Positions 41,038 to 52,749 of a stretch of 64,000 bases of DNA are shown here, one piece after another. This stretch comes from an uncultured Bacteroidales bacterium (GTDB lineage: Bacteria > Bacteroidota > Bacteroidia > Bacteroidales > Bacteroidaceae), in the NCBI GenBank assembly GCA_902772585.1, contig CACYBB010000009.1, positions 1 to 64,000 of the forward strand, read 5' to 3'. Under the pieces are notes generated by a model. It was not told the origin of the DNA, did no database searches, and was given only the letters and a program-made list of their open reading frames with translations. Each line of letters starts with the position of its first letter. Within the stretch, counting starts at the first letter, position 1. The position numbers were made by a program, and so were the translations under genes.

Positions 41038-41659
41038 CCTTCTCCATCAAGTCATCGATGGTGTGCAAGCCCTTGTCGGTACAGAAGCCGCGCAAGGCTA
41101 TCAGAAAACCGTTGGAGAACAGTTCTTCAACGGAATACTGCTGTATCAGGCTGTTGGAGAGGATATACTGTCCCAGCGCATCGAAGATGTGGGGCACCAA
41201 TTCGTAGTTAACATCTGGACGGAAATAGCCATCATCAACTCCACGCTTCATGAACGCCAGGAATCCCTCGCGTGAACGTTTCTGTGACTCCTTCATGTGT
41301 TCTGACAATTTAGGATATTTCGTCAGGTCAAGATAGAAGTTAGGATTTACCGACCGCACCTCCTCCAACTTCATGCGATAGGCCTCCATGATGATGTCAA
41401 TCACGTCGTGACCTTCTTCTGCATAGTTTTGTATGTACTCTCGCTTGCGGTCGGCAAAAACCTTGATACCCTCGAAGAGCAACGTTTCCTTGTCTTCAAA
41501 GAGTTCATACATGGTACGCTTCGAGATTTTGAGTTCCTTGGCCAACGTATCCATCTTTACGGCACGGATGCCATGCATTGAGAAATCGTGCATGGCTTTC
41601 TCAATGATGCGGTCCCGTAAAGAGGCCCGATAGGCTGTTGTTTCTCTCAAAACTTGCAT
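41024..41659 (-). CDS. TetR/AcrR family transcriptional regulator
   Basis: 211 residues from ATG at 41659. N-terminal helix-turn-helix: RDRIIEKAMHDFSMHGIRAV, then MDTLAKELKISKRTMYELFE at about 35-54. The C-terminal ligand domain is helical with no obvious ligand clue. It has a promoter TATCTTTG just upstream (about 41672-41679 on the minus strand), divergent from maeB, so it may regulate that gene or itself. The target is not known. Confidence 0.9.
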   Translation of the reverse strand: MQVLRETTAYRASLRDRIIEKAMHDFSMHGIRAVKMDTLAKELKISKRTMYELFEDKETLLFEGIKVFADRKREYIQNYAEEGHDVIDIIMEAYRMKLEEVRSVNPNFYLDLTKYPKLSEHMKESQKRSREGFLAFMKRGVDDGYFRPDVNYELVPHIFDALGQYILSNSLIQQYSVEELFSNGFLIALRGFCTDKGLHTIDDLMEKAKSE

Positions 41660-41730
41660 AAATATCAATTTCTGGGTGCAAAGATACTAAAAAGATTAAA
41701 AAACCGCACGTTTTTGCAGAGTTTTTATTA

Positions 41731-41738
41731 CTTTTGCG
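41731..41738 (+). promoter_or_regulatory. maeB promoter -7 element
   Basis: TACTTTTG fits TAnnTTTG, about 58 bases before the maeB start. A TTTTTG stretch upstream is closer than the usual 20 bases, so the -33 element is uncertain. Confidence 0.45.
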
Positions 41739-41795
41739 GAAAATTTTCTGAATTGTATCAAAACTACAGTAATAATACACACATAACAACACAAA

Positions 41796-44099
<2,304 letters not shown>

Positions 44100-44166
44100 A
44101 GAAATCGTAGAAACCTACGAATGATACACTTTTCTTGATGCTTTAGAGAGGTATCATAAACAAGAG

Positions 44167-44200
44167 AAGCTCCCCTGTGTGAGGGGAGCTTCTTTCTATT
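44167..44200 (+). terminator. Intrinsic terminator after maeB
   Basis: AAGCTCCCC (44167-44175), loop TGTGTGA, GGGGAGCTT (44183-44191), then TCTTTCTATTT. Confidence 0.85.
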
Positions 44201-44208
44201 TGGCCTTC

Positions 44209-44275
44209 AGTCCGAAGCAACCGAACCGGCAGTTAGGTCGCTTCGGACTATCAGTTAGGAGCATCCGGACTAATG
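44209..44275. repeat. Inverted and direct repeat element after maeB
   Basis: Perfect 10-bp arms AGTCCGAAGC (44209-44218) and GCTTCGGACT (44240-44249). Read on the minus strand there are also two imperfect direct repeats of about 22 bp, AGTCCG...CTAACTG. No gene overlaps it. It is unlike the other repeat families here. Confidence 0.55.
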
Positions 44276-44323
44276 ACAGAAAAAGTATCTCTCATCGCCC
44301 TCGATACTTGTGTGCAAAGTTCT

Positions 44324-45292
44324 CTATGCATTTACTGCACCGCAGTGGGGACAGCGGCCTTTGTGCTGCAGCTTAGCACCACACTGGCCACAATGGTAGT
44401 GATAGTGGGGATGGCGCTGGTAACAACGGACAGCAAAGGCGATGTAGGCTATCAAAAGGAGATAGCCGATGTAGTAGAGAGTGAAGATGCTGAACACCAC
44501 ATAGATGACGGAACAGACGGCAGCAAGACCAGAGAGGTAAAGCAGGGCATCAAGGGTGGACAACTGGTGACGGACATCGTCGAGGGCTGCGACACCAACA
44601 ATGACAATAGCCCAGACGGAGGCAACAAACAAGCCTAGATGGAACGGCAGTGCGAAGGGGTTCAGCGAGGGATGGAAATAGTAGTGTCGCCACGACTCAG
44701 CACCAAACATCTGGATGGAGGCATAGAGCGTTGCCGACATAGCGATAAGCACACACAGCAAGGTGGGATACAGGGAGTCGATGTCGTGGAAATGGACGAT
44801 GTACGCATTGCGACGCAACAGCTTGCGCATGGCATAGGCGCTACCCACCAAGACGCAGATGGCAAGGAAGACGAGCAGGTGGGTATCAGAGAACTCATCG
44901 ATGAACTGGGAGATGGGGTCATCGGGCGAGACACCCTCCAGAAGCTCACTCTCACGAATCCAGCCCTGCGTAATCTGGTCGCGCGCCACCTTGACCCACA
45001 CAGAGTCGATGGTGTCGGTAGGCACCTTCTGGATGTCGGCCACCACAATGCGCTCGCCACGCACCACATACAACGTGTCGAACGCCATATCAGGCAAGGC
45101 ATCGGCCAAAGGCAGGCGCTCGGCATTGACCATGAAGTTGTAGTTCTGTGTATAGTGGTGTGTCGTGGAGAAAGAGATGGAGTCTATCTGGTGCTCCGTC
45201 AAGTCCCAGGCATCGGGCGACTGCTGACCACGATTGTAGCACGCCGTCAGCAACAGACACAAGACAATATATAGCACACTCCTACTCCGCAT
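44324..45292 (-). CDS. Membrane lipoprotein with C-terminal zinc ribbon
   Basis: 322 residues from ATG at 45292: lipoprotein-type signal MRSRSVLYIVLCLLLTAC (cysteine 18), a soluble N-terminal domain of about 110 residues (FDTLYVVRGERIVVADIQKV, SH3-like ERIVVADI...WVKV), then about five membrane helices and a C-terminal zinc ribbon CGQCGAKLQHKGRCPHCGAV. I do not recognise a named family. The start overlaps the end of the U32 peptidase gene by 11 bases, so both are in one operon. Confidence 0.75.
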   Translation of the reverse strand: MRSRSVLYIVLCLLLTACYNRGQQSPDAWDLTEHQIDSISFSTTHHYTQNYNFMVNAERLPLADALPDMAFDTLYVVRGERIVVADIQKVPTDTIDSVWVKVARDQITQGWIRESELLEGVSPDDPISQFIDEFSDTHLLVFLAICVLVGSAYAMRKLLRRNAYIVHFHDIDSLYPTLLCVLIAMSATLYASIQMFGAESWRHYYFHPSLNPFALPFHLGLFVASVWAIVIVGVAALDDVRHQLSTLDALLYLSGLAAVCSVIYVVFSIFTLYYIGYLLLIAYIAFAVRCYQRHPHYHYHCGQCGAKLQHKGRCPHCGAVNA

Positions 45293-47078
45293 AGACATTC
45301 ATCTGACAATGTTTGCAATCAAACTCCAAACGGAAGCGACGGCCGTCGCCCAAGCGCAGGAATAACGGATACTTGTATGTTGGCTTCTTTCCACCATGCT
45401 TAACGCAATAGCCCATAGCATATTGCAGACAATGACGACACTGCATCAAGGGACCATCGCCACCTTTGATTTCGAAAGCTGTCAAATCCTTGGTGCCATA
45501 GAAGTCGGCAGCCAAGCGATTGGCGATGTTATAAAGATATGGATGGGCGTAGGTCGGACTTGGATCATGGGGACGGTTCTCCTGTGTCATAGGCATGACA
45601 CAGCGAGAACCATCCCCGTTGAGTGCTGCCACCAGTTGGCGACGCAGTTCAGCCAGCATACTGCTGGGTATGAAGGCGTTGAAGTCGGAGGGCATCTCTA
45701 CCCCACTACATTCGTAAGGTGTGCCACCCAACTTAGACAATTGGCGGATGATATTGTCGCGCTGAGGCTTCTCGGCCTGCTGATGCTCACACTGGATGGT
45801 AGCCGTGACACCCTCGGCAGAAAGTGAATAGCCATCAGCAGTCTGCAACAGATGCATCACGATGGGTATTCTGCGCACACTACTCTGACGCGACAGTTGG
45901 CGCTCGAACTCCATATCGTTGTTACGATAGAGCGCCATGCCTGGGCGCAAGTTGCGTGGCATCTGCTGAGGATAGAGACGATTGCCCTCCGCACGATTCA
46001 CACGAAAACCCTCCAATTCGTGTTCCTGATTGATGAAGCACAATCCGTCGCCATTGGCAAAGGCTGCCGTACCCGCCACATTGAACGAGTCGCGCCGCAA
46101 CTCCTTGACAGTTCCCACAAACTCACCCATTGCCTTGGGGGTGTCTGGCGAGAATATATCCGGCTGACGACCATGCAGGAAATAGGTTGTGAAGCCGCGA
46201 TTGAACGTCTTCTTGAGGTTGGGGGTAAAGGAATAGGTGCAATGGCCACGCGACGCACGACAGTACTCATCAGGATGACTGGCTATGATGCTGTCGAGGC
46301 GCTGACTATAGGCTGCCACCACGTTCTTGACATAGGAGGCATCCTTCAGGCGACCCTCAATCTTAAACGACACAGCACCCGCCTGGGCGAGTTCCTCAAG
46401 ATGTGAATACTGGTTTAAGTCCTTGAGCGACAAGAGATAACGCTGATGTTCCAACTCACGGCCATCAGCATCGATGAGGTCGAACTTCATGCGACACACC
46501 TGTGCACAGGCACCACGATTGGCAGAGCGTCCGAAGCAATACTGCGAGGCATAGCACTGACCGCTATAGCTGACACAGAGAGCACCATGCACGAAGACCT
46601 CCAATTCCACGTCGGGCACTTGTGCGTGTATCTCGGCAATCTCCTCAACAGACAATTCTCGAGCCAGCACTACCCTCTTGAAACCAAGACCAGCCAACCA
46701 GCGCACCTTCTCTACGGTACGATTATCCGTCTGCGTACTGGCATGGAAAGGAATTCGTAATTCGTAATTCGTAATTCGCAATAGTCCCATGTCCTGAACG
46801 AGGATGGCATCGACACCTGCATCAGACAGCTCGGCAATCAACTGACGGGTTGCCTCCAACTCATTGTCGTAGATGATCGTATTGACCGTAACATATACCT
46901 TGGCCGAGAACTGGTGAGCATAAGTACAGAGCTGACGAATGTCATCGACGCTATTGCCTGCTGCCACACGGGCACCAAACTTCTGGGCACCGATATAGAC
47001 AGCATCTGCACCGTGGTCAATGGCCGCGATGCCACACTCCAAATTCTTGGCAGGTGCCAGCAACTCCAGTTGTCTCAT
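45282..47078 (-). CDS. Peptidase U32 family protein
   Basis: About 598 residues from ATG at 47078 (MRQLELLAPAKNLECGIAAI); ATG at 47102 is an alternative nine bases after metA. The U32 core includes HGADAVYIGAQKFGARVAAG, VFVHGALCVSYSGQCYASQY and RSANRGACAQVCRMKFDL. The members of this family tied to a function act in hydroxylation of tRNA or 23S rRNA (TrhP/RlhA type). The C-terminal extension ends in a cysteine-rich tail (MQCRHCLQYAMGYCVKHGG, FDCKHCQMNVYAE), probably metal-binding. Four AATTCGT heptamers (46752-46779) are translated as RITNYELRI inside the barrel. Confidence 0.88.
   Translation of the reverse strand: MRQLELLAPAKNLECGIAAIDHGADAVYIGAQKFGARVAAGNSVDDIRQLCTYAHQFSAKVYVTVNTIIYDNELEATRQLIAELSDAGVDAILVQDMGLLRITNYELRIPFHASTQTDNRTVEKVRWLAGLGFKRVVLARELSVEEIAEIHAQVPDVELEVFVHGALCVSYSGQCYASQYCFGRSANRGACAQVCRMKFDLIDADGRELEHQRYLLSLKDLNQYSHLEELAQAGAVSFKIEGRLKDASYVKNVVAAYSQRLDSIIASHPDEYCRASRGHCTYSFTPNLKKTFNRGFTTYFLHGRQPDIFSPDTPKAMGEFVGTVKELRRDSFNVAGTAAFANGDGLCFINQEHELEGFRVNRAEGNRLYPQQMPRNLRPGMALYRNNDMEFERQLSRQSSVRRIPIVMHLLQTADGYSLSAEGVTATIQCEHQQAEKPQRDNIIRQLSKLGGTPYECSGVEMPSDFNAFIPSSMLAELRRQLVAALNGDGSRCVMPMTQENRPHDPSPTYAHPYLYNIANRLAADFYGTKDLTAFEIKGGDGPLMQCRHCLQYAMGYCVKHGGKKPTYKYPLFLRLGDGRRFRLEFDCKHCQMNVYAE
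46752..46779 (-). repeat. AATTCGT heptamer repeat inside the U32 gene
   Basis: Four tandem seven-base units within the coding sequence, read as part of LLRITNYELRIPFHAS. They keep the frame. Confidence 0.85.
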
Positions 47079-47110
47079 TCGCAGTTCTCTTCCATCTTCC
47101 ATCAGACATA

Positions 47111-48028
47111 TTAACCAATCTGGTTAATATCGTATGGTGTCTCCTGATAGACGTAATAGTTTATCCAGTTGCTATACAGCAAGTTAGCATGTGCACGCCA
47201 TGTCACCTTCGGACCTTGCGAGGGGTCGTCATTCTTATAGTAGTTGATGGGCAGATCAACATCATCACGTACATCCTTGTCGCGACGATACTCCTTATCC
47301 AAGGTGTCTGGTGCATACTCCAGGTGTCCCGTGATGAAGAACTCACGACCACCACGCGCCATTACCATGCTGACGCCACACTCCGGCGACTCAGCAATCA
47401 ACTGCAGATCGGGATTGGCCAGAATGTCCTCACGATGCAACTCCGTATGACGGCTGTGGGGCATCTGGAACACATCATCAAAGCCACGGAAGATGGGCAA
47501 CTGTGGATTCAGCGTATATTGCGGGAAGATGCCAAACATCTTCTTAGGCAACGGATATTTGGGAATGCCGTAGTGATAATAGAGTCCTGCCTGAGCAGCC
47601 CAACATATATATAAGGTACTCGTCACGTGCGTACGCGCCCACGCGAAGATGTCGGAAACCTCAGCCCAGTAGCTGACGTCCTCGTACTCCAGTTGCTCGA
47701 CAGGGGCACCCGTGATAATCATGCCGTCGTACTTCTCATTGCGCATCTGCTCGAAGTCGCGATAGAACATCATCATGTGTTCGATAGGCGTATTCTTGGG
47801 CGTATGACTCTTCAGCTTCATGAAGCTGACCTCCAACTGCAAGGGGGTGTTCGACAAGAGACGGATGAGGTCTGTCTCTGTCGTAATCTTCAGCGGCATG
47901 AGGTTGAGAATGGCAATCTTCAGCGGACGGATATCCTGCATGTGGGCACGAGAGTCGTCCATGACGAAGATGTTCTCATGCTTCAGCAGTTCAATGGCCG
48001 GCAAGCGGTCGGGTAATCTTAAAGGCAT
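47111..48028 (-). CDS. metA: Homoserine O-succinyl/acetyltransferase
   Basis: First committed step of methionine synthesis from homoserine. The 305-residue protein matches MetA: MPLRLPDRLPAIELLKHENI, LKIAILNLMPLKITTETDLI, nucleophile region LYICWAAQAGLYYHYGI (catalytic cysteine), FITGHLEYAPDTLDKEYRRD and NPSQGPKVTW-like DDPSQGPKVTWRAHANLLYS. Whether acetyl- or succinyl-CoA is used cannot be decided here. It lies 49 bases after the PP2C gene, in a spacer of AAATAGT-like repeats, so it may be read from the upstream operon. Confidence 0.94.
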   Translation of the reverse strand: MPLRLPDRLPAIELLKHENIFVMDDSRAHMQDIRPLKIAILNLMPLKITTETDLIRLLSNTPLQLEVSFMKLKSHTPKNTPIEHMMMFYRDFEQMRNEKYDGMIITGAPVEQLEYEDVSYWAEVSDIFAWARTHVTSTLYICWAAQAGLYYHYGIPKYPLPKKMFGIFPQYTLNPQLPIFRGFDDVFQMPHSRHTELHREDILANPDLQLIAESPECGVSMVMARGGREFFITGHLEYAPDTLDKEYRRDKDVRDDVDLPINYYKNDDPSQGPKVTWRAHANLLYSNWINYYVYQETPYDINQIG

Positions 48029-48077
48029 CGAAGTATTTGACTATTTGACGATTTTACTAGTAGACCATTTACTATTA

Positions 48078-48827
48078 TTATTCCTCTACGCGGAGCACGC
48101 AGACTGATACATTGTCAAAGCCACCAGCGGCAATAGCCTCCTCGCAAAGGTCGTTGGCAGTGGCACCATCCTGCAGCATTCTAGAGATGATGATGTCAGG
48201 CACCATATCGTTCAAACCGTCTGAGCAAAGCACATAGGTATCGCCTGCCTTGAAGTCGTCAGTAATCTCCGTCATATCGATGAACGTTTCGCTGGCACCA
48301 GCACCAATACAGTTGGTGATGACATTCGAGTGTTTCTTCTCTTCATTTTCATTGACGAGCGAGTGGTCGGTGGTCAACTGCTCCAACCATCCCTCGCGCT
48401 GACGATAGAGACGACTGTCGCCACAGTTCAGCCAAAAGTAGCGCTGGCCATAGTACAACAGACCTACTAACGTCGTTCCCATCTCAGCCTGTGCCTTGTT
48501 GACACGGCCTCGGCCATTGACCGTCTGATGGATGGACTGCAACCAGTCGTTGATGGCCTCTTCCAGTTCACCAGAACTCAGTCCCTTGGGCAGGTCATTA
48601 ACATAGAACTTCAGGTTCTGCATAACCATTTCACTGGCTACCTCGCCAGCATTATGTCCACCCATACCGTCGGCTACGGCCACTATGAAGCGGTCGAGAT
48701 TGTCTGGGGCCAACACTGTCTGATAGATATCGCTTCTAACAAAACGGTCGAAAGCCAATATCATATCCTCGTTATTACTTCTAATATTGCCGACACGACT
48801 GGCGGCTGTCAATACAATCTTACTCAT
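48078..48827 (-). CDS. PP2C-type Ser/Thr protein phosphatase
   Basis: A 249-residue PPM/PP2C phosphatase of bacterial Stp type, needing two or more metal ions. All core motifs are present: RSNNED (16-21), ADGMGGHNAGE (52-62), GTTLVGLLY (117-125), GDSRLYR (136-142), TTDHS (152-156), CSDGLNDMV (201-209) and GGFDNVSV (235-242). There is no membrane segment. Last of five genes in the kinase/AAA+ operon, 15 bases after the FHA gene. It would reverse phosphorylation made by the kinase. Confidence 0.95.
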   Translation of the reverse strand: MSKIVLTAASRVGNIRSNNEDMILAFDRFVRSDIYQTVLAPDNLDRFIVAVADGMGGHNAGEVASEMVMQNLKFYVNDLPKGLSSGELEEAINDWLQSIHQTVNGRGRVNKAQAEMGTTLVGLLYYGQRYFWLNCGDSRLYRQREGWLEQLTTDHSLVNENEEKKHSNVITNCIGAGASETFIDMTEITDDFKAGDTYVLCSDGLNDMVPDIIISRMLQDGATANDLCEEAIAAGGFDNVSVCVLRVEE

Positions 48828-48842
48828 CTATGCTTTCCTTTA

Positions 48843-49433
48843 TTAACTAATACTAACCTGCAAATTTATGTTTGCCAGCGTTACAATGTCACCAGACTTC
48901 AGTGACATGGGAACATCAGGCAACAAGTCGCGCTGGTTCAACTTGGTACCGTTAGAGGAATGTTTATCAATGATGCACCAACCCGTATCCGGCTTATAGA
49001 TAAGCTGGGCGTGCAATCCGGAGATATACATATTATCCACGAACAACGACTGGTATGGGCCCTGCTTACGGCCTATCACCGCACCATTGACACCCACCAT
49101 ACGGATATCCAACGTGGGGTTATAAAGCGTCAAGGTAGGTATACCATTCATCACGGGCATATCGTGACCTTCGGGCTTTCGCTGAGATTGCTGGAGATCG
49201 TTCACGAGAGATACGGCAAGGTCGCTGGCACGCATGGATATTGAGACCTGACGAGAGTGCTGCATCTTCTGCTGTGCTTCCTCAGCACTAATCATCAGAC
49301 CACCACACTGCGTACAGCGTCGTCCCATACCAACCCGACCACAGTTGCTACAGTAAACAAGTTCCTGTCCACACTGGTCGCAATAGTGTGAATTCTCCTC
49401 TATCTCTTCTCTGCAACTTGGACAAATTATCAT
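48843..49433 (-). CDS. Zinc-ribbon/FHA-domain protein
   Basis: A 196-residue protein. Two zinc ribbons at the N-terminus (C4, C7, C18, C21 and C28, C31, C40, C43) are followed by a linker and an FHA domain at about 98-195. FHA residues are intact: GAVIGRKQG (G121, R122), SGLHAQL (S138, H141) and DKHSSNGTKLN (S159 to T163). FHA domains bind phosphothreonine peptides, so this is the likely reader of the kinase upstream. The start overlaps the AAA+ gene stop by four bases (ATGA), so translation of the two is coupled. Confidence 0.93.
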   Translation of the reverse strand: MIICPSCREEIEENSHYCDQCGQELVYCSNCGRVGMGRRCTQCGGLMISAEEAQQKMQHSRQVSISMRASDLAVSLVNDLQQSQRKPEGHDMPVMNGIPTLTLYNPTLDIRMVGVNGAVIGRKQGPYQSLFVDNMYISGLHAQLIYKPDTGWCIIDKHSSNGTKLNQRDLLPDVPMSLKSGDIVTLANINLQVSIS

Positions 49434-52400
49434 AGTTCTTCCTTAATATCTTCTGGCATTATCAACTGATAGGTTTCCTGCGTAATGGCATCCTGCGGGA
49501 GGTTGCTAACACGCATTGACAACTGCTGGATGGTGGCATCGAGCATGTTGCGCATCTCACGGGCATTACCAAACGACTCGTTCTTGTTGATGACTTTACG
49601 GCAGATGAGATCCATCAACTTGAACTCTGCCTCAGGCGACAACTTATAGTTGTCCTTCTGGGCCATCTTCTTGTAGATAGCCAACAGCTCGTCCTCGTTA
49701 TAGTCATCAATGTGCATCTTGTGGCTGAAACGACTGGCCAGTCCGGGATTGACAGAGAGGAAGGTTTCCATCTCATCTTTATAGCCTGCAGCAATAACCA
49801 CAAACTTACCGCGATCGTCCTCCATGCGCTTCATCAGCGTATCGATGGCCTCCTTGCCGTACATATCGTTATCTGACGATAGCGTGTAGGCCTCGTCGAT
49901 GAACAGGATACCACCCATGGCCTTGTCGCACATATTGTTGACAATCTTCGGTGTCTCACCCATATACTTACCAACAAGTGTAGCACGGCTGGCCTCGATG
50001 ACACGACTGGTGGGCAGGATATCCATAGCCTGCAGCACCTCGCCCATCTTGCGGGCCACAGTGGTCTTACCTGTACCAGGATTACCCGTAAGGATGAAGT
50101 TCATAGCCATCTGCTGCACACTACCAGCACCCATAGCAGCACGCTGCTTCATGAACATGCTCTGTACGGCCAGACGGCGTATCATGTTCTTCACTGAGCG
50201 CATGCCGATGAAGTCGTCGAGCTCGTTGAGTACCTCGTCGAGCGGACGTGCCTTTGCTGCAGTCTCCACTTCGAGGTCGGCAGAAGTAATGCGATACATA
50301 TCCTCGTCCTTGAAGTCGGGATTGCCCATCATGGTAACCAGACGCTGACTCTGCTTCTCGATAGCCTGATCGAAGATGCGGCGTGCCTCACGAGCGTTGC
50401 CGAAGTTCTTGTCACGACGTAGGTAGAGTTGTTCGAACTGGCGATGAATGGTACCCTTCGTCTCCTCGTCAACAGTAAAGTTCTTGCCTTTGGCAAGGTT
50501 GAGGAATATCTGTGTCAGTTCGTCTGGCGTATAGTCGTCGAAATGGATGGTCTGTGTGAAGCGACTCTTCAGACCTGGGTTCGTATCAATGAAGTCGTGC
50601 ATGTTGTCTGTATAACCGGCAACAATACAGATGAACTTACCACGATCGTCCTCCAAGCGCTTCAACAGCGTATCAATAGCCTCAGCACCGAAGGAATCCT
50701 GGTCGTTAGACTTCAAGGTGTAAGCCTCGTCGATGAAGAGAACGCCACCCATAGCCGAGTCAATCAGCTGGTTGGTCTTGATAGCGGTCTGGCCCGCAAA
50801 GCCTGCCACCAGTTTCGAGCGGTCGGCTTCCACCAGTTGTCCACGTGACAGGATGCCTAGTGTACGGAATACATCGGCCATGATGCGAGCAACAGTGGTC
50901 TTACCAGTACCAGGATTACCTGTAAAGACATAGTGCTTGCCCTGGAACGTGTTGGTCTCGCCACGACGTATCTGGAGATTGAGGAAGGCTGCGAGATTCG
51001 AGATTTCCTTCTTGACAGCAGCCAGACCGACCATGCCGTTGAGCTTGGCCAGACACTCGGTGTAGTCGACAGCCTGAGGAGCATTGTAGGGAATATCCTT
51101 GACGTCAATCATCATCAGCTGCTCGTTAGAGAGCGTAGAGATGTCGACATTCTGCAAGCGCTCAGCCTGCTTGGCGCAAATCTTGTCGAAGAGCTGACGC
51201 ATGGTACGTCCGTTGGCGAAATCCTTGTCGCGCGAGTTGTACAGTTCGGTGACCATCTTCTGCGTCAGTTCCTGAGCCTCCTGCGTGAACTGGTACTTCT
51301 TCTCCTTCGCGAAGACCATCATAATCTGGAACAACTGGTCTGGCGTATAGTCGTCGATGTTCAGGAAATAGCTGAAGCGACTGCGTACACCAGGATTGAT
51401 GCGGAACAGGTTCTCCATCTCCTGACGATAGCCTGCAGCGATGACAACAAACTTGCCTCGATCGTCCTCCATGCGTTTCATCAACTGCTCCAAAGCCTGT
51501 GTACCCTGCTGGTCTTTCTCACCACCACTGCTCAGCGGAGCAAGTGTGTAAGCCTCGTCGACAAACAGGATGCCACCCATGGCCTTGTCGCACAGGCGGT
51601 CCACTACCTTGGGAGTCTCGCCCTGATAGGGGCTGACCATCTTTGAACGGTCTACCTCAACGACGTGTCCACTGTCCAGATAACCGATAGACTCCAGAAT
51701 TTCGCCCAACTTACGAGCGATAGTGGTCTTACCCGTACCAGGATTACCTGTCAGCACGATATGAATACCGACCTTCTCCTGTTCACCCAGTCCGCGTTGC
51801 GCGCGCTGTATATTATTATGTACAGTAAAGGCAATCTCCTTGACAGCCGACTTGACTTCATCCATACCGATATAACGGTCGAGGTCGCTGAGGATATCCT
51901 CCAGCGTGCGTTCCTCGGGTACGTAACCTCTGATGTCATGCTCCTCAATCATCACTGCCGCAGAGCCACGACTGATGAACGAGGTAAAGATATCCTCTGC
52001 TGTCTTGATGGCGACATGGGCATAGCCAAATGTGTCGTCCTTGATCTTGACCTGATACTGGAAATAGCGCAACAGCTTACGGTCAGCCTCCTGAGAAAAG
52101 GCAGTAATACCATACTTCGCACGAAGTTCCATCTTACAGATATCACACAGTTCCTGATAGCCTGGTGCTGGCAGACGGAAGGTGTACTTGAAACGGTTCT
52201 GTGCTGCAGGGTTAGCAGCCAAGAAGTCGTCCAAGCCCTTGGGCAGACCTGCCATGATGACGATGGGATCTTCGTCCCATTTGTCCATCTCGACAAACAG
52301 CTTATCCAACGGATTTACCTGGTTGGAATAGCGGTCCGGCAACAGCTTCTGGACATTGTCGAAGAAGAGGATCCCGCCCTTGGCGTTCTGCACATTCTCG

Positions 52401-52747
52401 TCCCACTTGTCCACAAAGCGTTGATAGTCGACGGCATCGACCATCGTCAACTTAGGTTTCGGTATGATTTTATGCTGATGGAAATAGTCTCGGATAACCT
52501 CTGCCAAAGCGGTCTTACCTGTACCCGTCTCACCAATGATAATGGTGTTCACGCTGAGACGGACATTCACAACGTCCCTGCGCGAATGGAGATAGGTATA
52601 GGTATCGACGACTGTCTTCAGCTGCTGCTTGACATCGTCGAGACCAACTAGGCGGTCCAAAATATTCTGTGACACCAGCGGGTGTCCACAATATTTACAG
52701 AACTTGGCTATCGAGCGGTTTTCCTTTTGACAATGCTCACAAACCAT
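49430..52747 (-). CDS. Four-module AAA+ ATPase (CbxX/CfxQ type) with N-terminal zinc ribbon
   Basis: A 1105-residue protein. A zinc ribbon lies at residues 3-20 (MVCEHCQKENRSIAKFCKYC). Four AAA+ modules follow. Walker A motifs are GETGTGKT (72-79) and three GNPGTGKT (334-341, 610-617, 888-895). Walker B is GGILFFDN (124-131) in module 1, lacking the glutamate, and GGILFVDEAYTL or GG(V/I)LFIDEAYTL in modules 2-4 (about 391, 667, 945). Modules 2-4 resemble CbbX/EccA-type ATPases; each ends in an RxxxF/SRF arginine-finger region (RSRFSYFLNI, KSRFTQTIHF, ASRFSHKMHI). Three active modules and one degenerate module suggest an asymmetric remodelling machine. It lies two bases after the kinase gene. 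Confidence 0.92.
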   Translation of the reverse strand: MVCEHCQKENRSIAKFCKYCGHPLVSQNILDRLVGLDDVKQQLKTVVDTYTYLHSRRDVVNVRLSVNTIIIGETGTGKTALAEVIRDYFHQHKIIPKPKLTMVDAVDYQRFVDKWDENVQNAKGGILFFDNVQKLLPDRYSNQVNPLDKLFVEMDKWDEDPIVIMAGLPKGLDDFLAANPAAQNRFKYTFRLPAPGYQELCDICKMELRAKYGITAFSQEADRKLLRYFQYQVKIKDDTFGYAHVAIKTAEDIFTSFISRGSAAVMIEEHDIRGYVPEERTLEDILSDLDRYIGMDEVKSAVKEIAFTVHNNIQRAQRGLGEQEKVGIHIVLTGNPGTGKTTIARKLGEILESIGYLDSGHVVEVDRSKMVSPYQGETPKVVDRLCDKAMGGILFVDEAYTLAPLSSGGEKDQQGTQALEQLMKRMEDDRGKFVVIAAGYRQEMENLFRINPGVRSRFSYFLNIDDYTPDQLFQIMMVFAKEKKYQFTQEAQELTQKMVTELYNSRDKDFANGRTMRQLFDKICAKQAERLQNVDISTLSNEQLMMIDVKDIPYNAPQAVDYTECLAKLNGMVGLAAVKKEISNLAAFLNLQIRRGETNTFQGKHYVFTGNPGTGKTTVARIMADVFRTLGILSRGQLVEADRSKLVAGFAGQTAIKTNQLIDSAMGGVLFIDEAYTLKSNDQDSFGAEAIDTLLKRLEDDRGKFICIVAGYTDNMHDFIDTNPGLKSRFTQTIHFDDYTPDELTQIFLNLAKGKNFTVDEETKGTIHRQFEQLYLRRDKNFGNAREARRIFDQAIEKQSQRLVTMMGNPDFKDEDMYRITSADLEVETAAKARPLDEVLNELDDFIGMRSVKNMIRRLAVQSMFMKQRAAMGAGSVQQMAMNFILTGNPGTGKTTVARKMGEVLQAMDILPTSRVIEASRATLVGKYMGETPKIVNNMCDKAMGGILFIDEAYTLSSDNDMYGKEAIDTLMKRMEDDRGKFVVIAAGYKDEMETFLSVNPGLASRFSHKMHIDDYNEDELLAIYKKMAQKDNYKLSPEAEFKLMDLICRKVINKNESFGNAREMRNMLDATIQQLSMRVSNLPQDAITQETYQLIMPEDIKEEL

Positions 52748-52749
52748 AT

